From positions 16,993,001-17,057,000 of the forward strand of contig OZ005610.1 in the NCBI GenBank assembly GCA_963930655.1: a DNA stretch of 64,000 bases, given 5' to 3'. Under the pieces are notes generated by a model that searched no databases, had not been told where the DNA came from, and saw only the letters and a program-made list of their open reading frames with translations. Positions 20,690 through 32,052 of this stretch are shown in pieces. This DNA is from Myrica gale. Taxonomy: Eukaryota; Streptophyta; Magnoliopsida; Fagales; Myricaceae. Position numbers and translations under genes: made by a program. Numbering within the stretch: the first letter of the stretch is position 1; each line of letters begins with the position of its first letter.

Positions 20690-22905
20690 CATGTACTCAA
20701 TACGGTCCTATATTTATCAACGAGGTTTTCTTTTCCTTTGTTTTTAGCTCCCTCACGTTTTGTAATTGGAGCTTTATCCTTGTCTGATGGTCCAAAGCCA
20801 GAGGAGGTTGCGAAACTAAAAAATGAACACCTCCTTGACCAGGCCCCCCCCAGAGCACCATATCTGTCTTTGGAGTTGTGAGGTCGATTACCATATGTGT
20901 GCTTGTTGAGCTGGCTTACGACCCGAATCATTTCAATCTACATGAGCTCCGCATCCGTATGCGAGAAGTAATCCCCGTTGCGGCTATAGTGCTTCTAGTA
21001 GATGGTGGTCTTGTATTCTTCCTGGCGGGATGCATCTCAATTGACTCCGTAGATGGAGCCTCCTTGTATGGAGTTTGAGCTCGAGGCGTTTTATTCCTTG
21101 ATGCCTGGAAAAAGCAACTTAGTTAATAGTTAATCTATTAGACAAGACGGTCATACACCTAGACAATACCTGACGTACCTTGACTACTGTTGTATTATCG
21201 TTAACTTCGACATTGCCAGACAATAGCTGTGATAGTCGTCGGCTTCTTGTAAGCTACGCAAAAAATGTTAGCAATATTATTATACAACAGACAGATGATG
21301 CCTTGATGTTAATTTAAATAGACTACAAAATATGAAAATATGTTAGTTGTCATATAGGTACACTAAGTGGCTGACTGCTAGACTGCGATGGAGTTTCGTC
21401 ACGTAACTGTGGTATTTGCACGGTCTAAGGTAACCACAATAAGTCTATAAGTAACAATTGGTAAAATGCTTATTTTTCTAAAAATGCACCAAGTTATAAT
21501 ACTTATGTGTTTAGTGCTTTGGGTACTTGGGGTAGATTGCGATGGAGGTTCATCAAGTATTTTTAGTTCCCGTTGGGTCTAAATTAACCAGTAAAATCAG
21601 ATATGTATAAGTCAGTAAAATAGCAAACTGTTTGACAAAAAATATTAAAATCTGTACCAATGCTTACCTGTCGTGTTCTCCTTGTACTTAGGGTCGATTG
21701 GGAGGGAGTTTCATCACGTAAATTTGGTACCCGAATGGTCTGTAAAAACAGATTACATAAAATCAAAAAATATTTTAAACATAGAATCTGAAAATGGAAT
21801 CACACTAACATGTCTAGTGCTGCTACTTGGGGTAGAATGTGATGGTGGAGGTCCACTAGTAAATGGTGCATTCGGTGCAACGATGGTACTTGGAACCCTC
21901 TATGATGCTTTCCTCCTATTTAGGCGTGGACATGTCCTTTTATTGTGACTCATCTCTTTACACTTAGAGCATAAAATCCCAATTTGTTGCCTCAAACTCC
22001 TACCACTAGGTGTACACTCCTCTAGTCTCCGTTTCTGAAGTTTCTTAGGTCTACTAGGTTGAGCCCTTCGACAAGAACATGTCTTCCTCTGAATGTTTAC
22101 CACAAACTGCTTCAGATGACACTCCACCTCGAAATAGCCTTCCCCAGCATACGTAGGAAGGTAGTGACTTGCCTCCTCACCTATTGACTCCAGTTTCTCA
22201 ACTGCCCGTGGGCACAATCTACCAGTATAATTCCTTATCCCCTCCCTCTTAAGCTAATAATTCCTCATCAGCTTCTTCCGTATCATCTCAACCATGGTTA
22301 TAATTGGCTTGTCTAGTGCTTGCAAAACGTACAAGTTGAAATACTCGCACAGGTTGTTGACCACAATAGTACTTTGTTGTGTGTGTGAAATCATGAACGA
22401 GACCAGACACTTGGGTCAATTTTCAGTAGGTACTCGTGTGCGTCAGGGCTCAACACCTTCAGTTCATCCATTTTCTTGTTGAACTTGAACTCCGTATACG
22501 TCGTGGTACTCCCTATAGTTTATCTTTGAGTGCTACTCCGCGGTGACTTGCATCGCTGAAGTTTGCATAAAAGTGTCACACACAAAATCGATGATCTGCC
22601 TGGAATATTACAACATCAAATGCTGGAACAAGACCCTGGACAAAAAATCAGAAGCTATAATTGAAGTATCTAACGGAAAAAATTGTATCTAGTGAAACAC
22701 AAAGATATAGAATGACCTTTTGTCGATTTGACATGAAGGTCCAATCACCCTGAGGAGCAGCCCCAAGATCACCAAGTAGTGTCTCTAAAAACCAAATCCA
22801 ACTGTCATTCAATTCAACCTCAACAATTGCGAATGCAACGAGATACATGTTGTTTGCATCCCGTGCAACTACATTCAAAAGTTGCCCCTTGAATTCGCCC
22901 TTCAA
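20690..22905 (-). pseudogene. Decayed MULE (Mutator-like) transposase
   Basis: Read on the minus strand, parts appear in family order. The DDE-type core at 22905-22655 has FKGQLLNVVARDANN, VEVELNDSWIWFLETLL and WTFMSNRQK. A helix at about 22295-22255 reads TMVEMIRKKLMRNY. The SWIM-like region at 22217-22070 has YAGEGYFEV and KTCSC, and a CX2CX4HX4C zinc knuckle (CSKCKEMSHNKRTC) follows at 21960-21910. A low-complexity Ser/Thr/Pro tail continues to about 20700. Stops and frame changes break it, so it is not active. An LTR end abuts its 5' side at 22906. The usual SWIM CxH partner is not visible. MULE terminal repeats were not identified. Confidence 0.8.
21380..21900 (-). repeat. Repeated exon-like units in the MULE tail
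   Basis: Four similar blocks (near 21395, 21545, 21695 and 21845) share GATTG(C/G)GA(T/G)GGAG(T/G)TTCATCA-like sequence, spaced about 150 bp. On the minus strand they encode NLRDETPSQS-type peptides. They look like serially duplicated small exons at the transposase C-terminus. Confidence 0.5.
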
Positions 22906-23010
22906 GATATTGGAACTCGAGATCGCAGCGGAAAATATCATTGAATCAAAACAGCCCAAATGTTCTGCCTCCTTCAGATCCACACACACATGTTTCAGAT
23001 CCTGGTTGTA
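22906..23010 (-). mobile_element. Copia LTR 3'-end fragment, copy 4
   Basis: About 90 bp (GGAACTCGAGATC through TTCTGCCTCCTTCAGATCCACACACACA) match 5219-5307, the outer end of the Copia solo LTR, at roughly 80%. The similarity stops at the LTR terminus, exactly where the MULE transposase sequence begins. It is therefore an LTR remnant joined to the MULE. Confidence 0.65.
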
Positions 23011-24176
23011 GGTATCAAAGAGCATGATCTATCATCATAGATCCGTGTTTGTATCATCCAAGTATTATTAATTTTTGCTTATTCAAGTATGTTTGTTCTG
23101 TTCCAGGTCTAGTTCATGTGCTAGTATAAAATACACAATCATAGCCCTCTTGAATAAGAGTTACCCTTGACTACAGATGATCCGATACCCATGAGTTCCT
23201 GTCGGGTATTACTGGATGCGTGACATATTAGCGATGGTGATGGTACACTGCAGGAATAGGAGAATTACTAGGGTTGCATTGAACCAACATTATGGCATCA
23301 CAAATTGGCGTGATTATATTTAATTTTCTATAATGGCACAGGGTCTTCCTCGTCATAAGATGCTGATTGAATCACTTTCAGCTACACTATAAAGTGTTTT
23401 ACTTGCACCTAAAAGTGTATATTTACTTTGAAGTTTCCATGAGAAGGCTTTTTCTGTAATTTAGAGACTAGTGAGTAATGACGTCTTTCTCTTTTGCCTC
23501 TTTTGTATTTTGGATAAAATATGGTACTTGTATCTACTAGTGCTTTAATAAATATTATAATATAGTTATTTTTAGTTTTTTATTTTTGCATTTGATAAAG
23601 TTGTTATCTAACTAATGGAGAAGAGTTAGATAGGCTAGAATAAAGGGACAAGAGAATATGTGCAAAGGGCCAATGAGTTTCTGAATTTTGCATGTAAGAT
23701 GACATTTGGCAACAAAATATTTCCTAACTTTCGCAACATTTTCCTGTTTCTGAGCATTCATGTTTACCACGAAGCCTTAAGTTGTGATTGGGGTGTTAGT
23801 ACATACAAGTGCCAAATCTTACTTGTAGATGTTGGCTCATTGATATTATATCAGTCGTCGAAACATGTGGGCTCAACCTGCGCGTGTAATCAAACCATGC
23901 CCTGCTGAATGACAAAAATGGGTATTGGATTACACAATTTAAATGATAGCTGTTAGAGGGGCGTTTTAGTAACTAGCCCAAACCAATCTGACATCACGCG
24001 TGTTCTCTCTTCAAAAAACGACATGCTGCGGCTGTCATACCCTTCTGACCTTTATAATTTCTGATTTTGCCCCACACAGAAGAGGAAATACGCTGGGTTA
24101 AGGGGGTTATTGTTGTGAATTTCACACAGTCTCCGCACTCCCCTTTGCTCGTCCATACGCTCCCCAGTTCTCATCA
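23011..24176. other. Intergenic stretch, possible promoter at its right end
   Basis: No coding domain, repeat end or RNA was recognised. The last 150 bp become GC-richer (CTCCGCACTCCCC) ahead of the exon at 24177, as expected of a plant 5' UTR. Confidence 0.4.
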
Positions 24177-24386
24177 ATGGCTGAGCTGACCGCGCACCAC
24201 CATCGTCTACAGTTAGGGGATAAGAAACACAGAAAAAGGCCATCGCGCTCAACTTCCCCTTCAAATAGAAGCCAACGAGGGACAGTTTCATCACCGCAGA
24301 AACCGAAGCACACCTCAATTGCAACCCGGAATACATCGGCTGGTTTCACCACAGCTCCAGTCACACGCCGCCGAGCTCGCGATCAG
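24177..24386 (+). CDS. Likely first exon of an unidentified gene (70 aa)
   Basis: The exon opens with ATGGCTGAGC in good context and encodes a very basic, Ser/Arg/Lys-rich, disordered N-terminus (KKHRKRPSRSTSPS near residue 16, ending TRRRARDQ). It ends phase 0 at a CAG/gtatgc donor. GC content and codon use stand out from the AT-rich flanks. The basic run looks like a nuclear localisation signal. The next exon is unknown. The phase-0 exon at 38195 could follow after a 13.8-kb intron, which would make this the N-terminus of the Myb/SANT-like protein, but that is inference. Confidence 0.5.
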
Positions 24387-26819
24387 GTATGCTCTGATGA
24401 CCCTTCCCCTAAGCATTTCCTTGCGCAACTTCTGTAGTTATCCACACCTCAGTTTCGGGTCGCCATTCACGCTGATCTCCAATTTCTGTCAACATTTGCT
24501 ATTTTATTTGATTGTCATTCATTAGATTTTTATTTTTGGCAATTAAAATTTTAGAAATGTGAAGGATTTTTGGAAATTCTCATTTGCCAAAGATAAAATT
24601 AGGTTCAGTGTGAACAATCTAGAATTTTATATTGGCTTTAGGGTTCTAGGGCTTTCACTATTTCCTGTTTGTATTGGCTTTAGGATTCTAGGGTCGGCTT
24701 TAGTTACCGTAGCATTAAGATTTATGACAAACTATTGGTGTAAATTTTCAACCATAGCACTTTATCTTTGCAGCTTATCTTTTGGATTTGGACATTGGTT
24801 TGTATGGAGTATTCTTTGGCAAGTCCTAGAAACTACATGTTGAGCGAACTCTTCTTTAGCAAGTCTGAGACCCCAAAATATGGACATTGCTCTATTTTTG
24901 TTTAGTTTCCTTGTGGATATGGTCATTGCTTTAAATTTTGAGTGAACTCTTCTTTAGCAAGGCTGAAGAGAGCATATACCTGTTTTTCGGTGGAAATTCA
25001 CCTTGCTTATCTCATACCTTTGAGACATGGCAGTATCAAACCTTTACTTTTCACACTCTTGTGTTCTGTTATTGGAATAGAAATAATAAGAAGAAAACAA
25101 TCAGTTGGTAGATTTACGACCCTGTTGATCTGTTTGATCTTCCTTTGACATATAAGGTGAATATTGCTATTGGACTACTTGATTGGTAAGAAAATGCTTA
25201 AGTAAAAACTTGAAGAATGCTTGTTTCATAATGAGAAAATCCCATTAATCCTGGTGGAAGCCATTGCTGAAACCCAAGGCATTGAATTGTATATTTCTTT
25301 TTCCATTTGTTTGCTGTTAGAGGAATTACAGGAAAAATTTTTAGGGATTTCTTGGACTCCAGTGGTGTTCCTCTCTCTCTATTTAATCTCTGCCTAATAC
25401 TTTAAGGTAATCTTTCCAGTTGTATAATTTGCCTTCTTAATGCATATCTAGTAACTACATAGCCTTTGGTTCTGGGAAGTTTGATAGGTTTTCCTCTTCC
25501 TTGAAGTGGTGGGGTGAGGTGAAAATTAGTGGAATTACTTATTTTGCTTCCTGTTGCATTATATATTGTTCGTACTTGACAGAGATAAGAGAGCTGATTA
25601 AAAAGAGTACAATAGTGCAGATAATTAAAGGAAAAATAAGAATGAAGAGACAAGAATAAGAATACGAGAAATTTTTCTTTCACATTTCATGTTCCTGGCA
25701 AGTGGCAGATTATTCTGCATCATATCTAATGGGAGGATCCAACAATTTGGATTTTCTATTGATGTTGGACAGGTTTGAATAACTGACTATGTATGCTTAT
25801 TTGTGCAATAAGGAAATCTATTAGTGTTGGTGCTGTGATGGTAAAGTAAATGGGTCAAAGTTTACAGAATTTGGATTTCCATCGTCCCATTAAACTATGA
25901 GTTGAATTATGGAAGCTAAGAGACTACCCATCTATTGCTCATAGATTCTCTAGACTCTTTGGCTTCAAGTGTAGGAGCCAAATCACAGTGTTTATTCAGG
26001 CGTTTTTTGTATTGATACTCCTTTTGGGGAGCGTGCATGGACTGTGCTATTAATATTATCATAGGATAGGTTATTAGAAGTGATAAGTCACAATCTTTCT
26101 GTCATATTTATCTCCCCTGATCGTAGCATTTTACAGAAAATTGTAAATTCGTCAAAGCAAAATATTCAAATGTTAAATGTTTACTTACCAGTTACCAAAA
26201 GAAAAATCAAATGTCTCCTAAGTTTTATTTATTTGGGTAAATATTTGGTAGCACTTGCTTTGGTTGGTAAAATGCTATTGGTTGTAGGGTGTTGACTATC
26301 TCAAACATTCTTGTACATTTGCATGTGCTGTGACAGATTAAATGGGTAATGATAGGCTTAATTAGCTACTTTTTATTTCCAAAGTAAAACTATTTCCCAC
26401 TCTGAAAAGTAGTGGATATCTACGTGTTGTGTGTGCTTCCAATCAGTGTAAATAGTTCTGTAAAAATTTTGGTCTTGATGGCTACCCTTCACCACCAGTG
26501 CAGCAATACTCCTTGTACTTGTCCCCGTTCATGATCAGTTCTTATATCATAAAAAACCTGCATGACATGGGCAATCTCGAAACCATAGCTGGTCCTCATC
26601 TCTTAAAATTATGAGTTGAATCTATAAGTTGTTAAATCCTAAGATACAAAAAAAGAAAATATGTAAATAAATAAATAAAGACCTCTATAAAACTTAAAAC
26701 TCTGAGAATTTGGGGGTGGCAAATGCTGGTCCTGTACTTTAGCTGGAGGCATCTGTTCTTCATTGTGGTTCCGATAGTGTTATTCAATGACCTGTTGCGA
26801 CGTTCTCTCACCACTGACA
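24387..26819 (+). other. Non-coding stretch, intron or intergenic
   Basis: AT-rich with only short frames of no recognisable domain. No transposon ends were recognised. It would be part of a long first intron if the exon at 24177 joins the exons at 38195-39514. Confidence 0.45.
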
Positions 26820-29280
26820 GATCATGTTGCGATCGCAACTAGTGCCGTCTATGAGGATCGATAACTCCCGGTCTGCATGGAATTGGTTCCGAACCAGTTA
26901 TAGTGGCGGGATGTCGACACCTTGGTCTAGCAATCTTGGGGAAGATTTGCCGGATTCTTCTGGGGAGTTAAAGTCGGGCCATAACATGGAAATTTCAGAG
27001 TTGGAGTGTCAGAAGAAATTAAGGATAGAATCCTTGAGTCTTGTTGTGAGGGATAAGACTGTGGATGGTACCTTGGCAGAGGGTATGTTGGAGGGAGGGG
27101 AGTTGGTTAGTCATGGTTTATGAGTTGAATATGGAGCCTTTGAGGATTTATTATCCTGAAAGCGGGAAAGAAGATAGATAGGTTTTGTTTGAACCATCTA
27201 GTTGGGTGTTGAAAATTGTATCCTCCTTTAGGCATATGGTAGGGGTGTCTTGTGATGGGTATGAAACAGAGTTGATGCCTTTTTGTAGCTCTGTGAAGTG
27301 ATAGGATGCAGCTCTGTAGCAAGTCGCCGAGTAGGTTGGGTGGTCAACTGTTAAGGAAATTAAAGACATTGGAGTCGTTTGTCAATTATGATGTGAATGT
27401 TTTAGTTCCCAGGAAGAGCAGAAATATGGGGAGGTTCCTAGTCAATTTTTAATGAAGCCTATAATTATAAGTTGAAACGTTAGAGGACTTAATGATAGGG
27501 AGAAATGTAAGGGAGTGGGGAATTTATTAAGAGGGTGTAAGCTAGATTTGGTATGTCTTTAGGAGACTAAGGTGGCGATTATGTGATGGGCCTCATCCGC
27601 AATGGTATAGTTTGGAGGGCGATAGAGCTTTTGGGGGCATTTTAATTTTATGGGATTCTAGGGTAGTGTTTGAGTGTTAAAAGTGAAGATAGTTTATGAA
27701 AGTTGGTATAAGCCTATAAGCCTTGTGCGGGGTATTTATAAGATTCTTGCCAAGGTTTTGGCTGACAGGTTGAAGTGTGTGCTGAACAAGATTATCTCCC
27801 ATTCTCAGAACGCTTTTGTTCATGGTCGGCAAATTCTGGATTTAGTGTTGATCGCGAATGAGTGTATTGACTCTTGTTTGAGCTTAGGTGAGCCGGGCAC
27901 GCTATGTAAGCTGGACATCCACAAAGCTTACGACCATGTGAATTGAGATTTTTTGATGTACCTTCTAAGGAGATGTGGGTTTGGAGCAAAGTGGTGCCGG
28001 TGGATCTATTTTTGTATCTCCTCGGTTAAGTTTTCAGTTATTGTCTCGGTTGGATTCACTTGGTGTCTTTAAGGGCTTCAGAGCCTCTGGGGTGAATAGG
28101 GAAGGAGTTTCTGTTTCCCATTTGTTGTTTGCTGAAGATACGTTGATTTTCTGTGGGGCTGAGGAATATCAGTTTCGTAGTTTCCGTTGCATGCTTCTGA
28201 TAGTAATTGTATGTGGAGGAGTCTTATTAAGGAGAAATATGGCACCGTTGTGGGAGAGTGGAACACTTTACCTATTGTTGGATCTTACGGGGTCAGTCTT
28301 TGGAAGCATATCATAAGGGTTGGGAGTCTTTCCGAGGGCATTCTCTGGTGGTGGTGGGAAATGGTCAAAGGACGAGGTTTTGGCATGATGCGTGGTGCGG
28401 GGATCGTGCTTTGCGTTGTTATTTCCCAACAGTTTTTTCCTTATCTGTATATCTCGATGGGTTGGTGGTGGACGGTCTAGAGGAGGATGTTGGCTTTGTT
28501 GTTTGGAATGTTCCATTCATAAGATGTGCGAATGATTGGGAGTTGGAAGAGTTTTTCATCCTTCTTCTCCATTCTTTATGAGTTGGAACTTCACAGAGGG
28601 GATGAGGATAAGTTGTGTTGGGTGGACAGCAAGGATGATATTTTTTCTGTTAAGTCGCTCTATTTTTTGCTTGTCGGTGGAAGATTAGTATCGTTCCCTT
28701 GGCGTCGGGTTTGGAGATCTAAAGTCCCTACTAGGGTGTCCTTTGTTTGGGAGGCTTTGCATGGTCGGATTTTGACTAGTGATAATCTAAGGCGTAAAGG
28801 GATTTATGTGGTTGATTGGTGCTATTTATGTAAGGGGGATGAGGAATCGATTAACCATGTCTTATTACATTGTTCGGTGGCAAGAGGTATGTGGAACCAT
28901 GTCTTTTCTATGGTTGATCTTCATTGGGTTATGACGGAGGGGGTTGGGGATGTCTTGCTTTGTTTGGGGCGGCAGTTTAAGGATCCTAGAGCTAAGTTCA
29001 TTTGGATGATGGTTCCTTATTGCATCTGGTGGTGTCTTTGGAAGGGGCGGAATCGACGGTGTTTTGAGGACTCTTCTTTATCTATGGCTAGCCTGATGGG
29101 TGGTTTGATGAATGATCTTTTTTTATGTCTGATGTGATGTTGGGCGGCCCTTTTCTTGATTTCTAGGAGGACTAGAGCTTTTTTGTTTGTATGCTGTAAT
29201 TTCTGTTCTGTTGTATTTTTCAGTACAACCTTTGTACTGTTCTTTTTCTTTTTGTTAATAATATTGCATACTAATAAAAA
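26820..29280 (+). mobile_element. L1-type LINE, internally deleted
   Basis: Parts appear in order. The ORF1 C-terminus lies at about 26820-27440, with WVLKIVSSFRHMVGVSC matching the ORF1 of the element at 32053-34199. The endonuclease start is at about 27465-27580 (WNVRGLN, LDLVCL..TK). RT blocks lie at 27674-27946 ([33 protein letters not shown]) and 28078-28190. The RNase-H-like/zf-RVT C-terminus at 28526-29137 keeps a 203-residue open frame with CYLCKGDEESINHVLLHC. The 3' UTR ends TTAATAATATTGCATACTAATAAAAAC. Most of the endonuclease and half of the RT are missing, and several stops and shifts are present. Confidence 0.85.
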
Positions 29281-29606
29281 CAAAGTTTTTACTTGGTGGA
29301 ATCTTCCTTGGTGTTTTGGTGGAGATTTTAATGTCACTCGTTTTCCTGGTGAACTGTCAGGCTTAGGGGGTAATAGGAGTGCTATGATGGAATTCTCTGA
29401 TTTTATTTCTAAGCTTGGTTTGTTGGATATTCCATTGATTGGTCGGTTATACACGTGGTCTAATGGAAGGACTTCTTAATCTTGGTCAAGGATAGATCGT
29501 TTCCTTGTTAGCTCTTGTTGGGAGTCTTTGTATCCGGATCTTATTCAGAAACGGTTGCAGCGAATGTATTCTGATCATTTCATTAGTTTGTTGGAGAGGC
29601 AGATTT

Positions 29607-30629
29607 TTTTTATGAATAAATCATTTTCTTAGAAAGAAAACAAAAAGAGTACAAAGGTTGTACTAATCTCACTCAAAGCATACAAGTGAAATAGCTAATG
29701 AAATTTTGAAAATCTAAGAAAGGACTCCCCATCATAGCATTAGCCCAAAGATAAATGGAAAGTAGAAAATTGTCCTTCAACTGATTTGAAGACATAGCAG
29801 AATCTTCAAAGCATCTACGATTGCGTTCCCTCCACAAGCACTACCAAATACATAACGGAGTCATTCTTCACACCATTTTAGCCAATGGATCCGCCAATTT
29901 TCTTCTCCAACACACCAACACTTCCCCCACCCTTCGTGGCATAACCCACGTTAGGTTAAAGGTACGGAAAACAAATTGCCACAATCCCCTCGCCACTGGA
30001 CAATGCAAAAGAAAATGATCAACAGATTCCCCAGCTCCCTAGCACCAATCAATCACACAAATTCCTCTTCTTCTTAAGTTATCAATAGTCAAAATCCGAC
30101 CATGCATCGCCTCCCACACAAAAAAGGCACTTCGTAGGGACTTTAGACCTCCACACCCCACGCCACGGAAACAAGTCAAAACTTACACCAGAAAGGGAGG
30201 CATAGAAAGACTTGCCTTAGGAGCTACCATCTTTAGACCCCAACCAAAGCATCTTATCATAAACCCCTCTTCTAACTATAGTAGCATAAAGAGTGGAGAG
30301 ATTTTTTAAAGACGTAAACTCCTCCAATTCCCAATCATTTGCACATATCGTGAACGGAACACTCCACTCCAAAATGGTAGCCCCTCCATACAATCAACCA
30401 CCCTAGCTTGAGGAAACTGATATAATGAGAAAACTGTGGTAAAAGAACAACAGAGAGGTTTATCACCACACCATCGATCAAGCCAAAATCTAACATTTTG
30501 ACCAGAATCTACACCATAACGAACATGCTCATTAAAAGAATCCCAACCCTTACTAATATGTTTCCATAAACTCACTCCATAAGAGTTGCGAACGGTCCTC
30601 GTAGTCCAACCACCTAGATGGTTATTGAA
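29607..30629 (-). mobile_element. LINE 3' fragment nested in the larger LINE (antisense)
   Basis: Its T-run at 29604-29611 is the A-tail read in reverse. On the minus strand it encodes the LINE C-terminal region (SLWKHISKGWDSF, FWLDRWCGDKPLCCSF, then zf-RVT pieces). The flanks GAGAGGCAGATTT (29594-29606) and GAGTGGCAGATTT (30630-30642) are a 13-bp target duplication with one mismatch. It is 5'-truncated and inserted in antisense orientation into the host LINE. Confidence 0.85.
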
Positions 30630-32052
30630 GAGTGGCAGATTTAGGGGTGTTAAGAAGCCTTTTTGTTTTGAAATATGCGGCTCAAAGTGGATGGGTTTGT
30701 GGAGAGGGTTAGGGTGTGGTGGCGGAGTTATGATTTTTTGGGGTCTCCAAGCTATGTGCTTAATATGAAATTAAAGGATTTGAAGCAAGATCTCAAAGTT
30801 TGGATTCGGGAAGTCTTTGGGTATTTAAATCTTAGAAAGTCGTCTTTGTTGCATGAAATTTCTTCTCTTGATGGTTTGGATGAGGGGGGAAATCTTAATG
30901 ATGAGGGAAAAGAGAGAATGTTGATAATTACGAGGGAGTTTAATCACTTGATTGAGATGGAGGAAGTGAGTTCGACACAAAAGTATAGGGCTCTTTGGCT
31001 CAAGGATTGTGATTGATGCACTGAGTTTTTCTACCGAGTCGCCAACTCTAATAGGAGAGTTAGCACTATTTCAAGTTTGGTGGTGGAGGATCTTGCGGGT
31101 ATTTTGGAAAAGATTGTTAACTTCTATACCTCATTATATAAGGAACCGTTCGCATGGAGACCTTTGGATGGGTTAGTGTTTGATAATATTTCTAGGGAAG
31201 AGGTGGAGTGCATTGAAAGGCCCTTTGATGAGGAGGTGATATGTGTGGTTCATAGTCTTAATGGGGATAAGGCTACGGGTCCAGATGGTTTTTCCTTAGT
31301 GTTCTTTCAATCCTATTGGGATGTGGTGAAGCGAGATGTCATATCGGTGCTCAATGAGTTTGCTCGGGAAGGGAATTTCGTCAGGAGTTTGATTGGTACA
31401 TTTATTGTTCTTATCCATAAGAAGTCGGGAGCGGTTGAGCAAAATGATTTCTGCCCTATTAGCCTTGTGGGGGGTGTTTATAAGATTTTAGCAAAGGTAT
31501 TAGATAATAGGTTATTTCCTCAACCCAATATGCCTTTGTGAGGGGTAGGCAAATCTTGAATTCAGTGCTAATTGCCAATGAATGTATTGACTACAGGATG
31601 AGGACAAGTGAGCTGGGTATGTTATGCAAGTTGGATATACATAAGGCATATTACCGTTTAATTAGAATTTTTTGTTGTATCTTCTCAGAAGGTGTGGGTT
31701 CGGTGAGAAATGGTGCAAGTGGATTGAGTTATGCATCTCAACGGTTAAGAACTCGGTAATTGTGAATGGTTCTCTGGAAGGGTTTTCTGGTAGCTCTCAG
31801 GGGTTTCGTCAAGGTGGCCCTTTATCACCCCTCTTGTTTGTTATTGTTATGGAAGCTTTTAGTTGAATGATGCAGGAATTGGTTTTGAGTGGTAACATTG
31901 TGGGGTTTAAGGTGGTGGTACTGTTGAGGGAGTTTGTATTTCGCACTTATTATTTGCTGATGATACTTTGTTTTTTGTGGGGCTGATGTGGAGCAATTTG
32001 GAGTCTTCGGTGTTTACTTTTATGTTTTGAGGTTGTTTTGGGATTAAAGATT

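Noticed and set aside
20689-20931. Independent small gene on the minus strand
   Set aside because: It is in line with and downstream of the MULE transposase parts and reads like its Ser/Lys-rich tail.
29017-29454. 145-residue minus-strand frame
   Set aside because: Antisense to the LINE C-terminus and 3' UTR. No domain.
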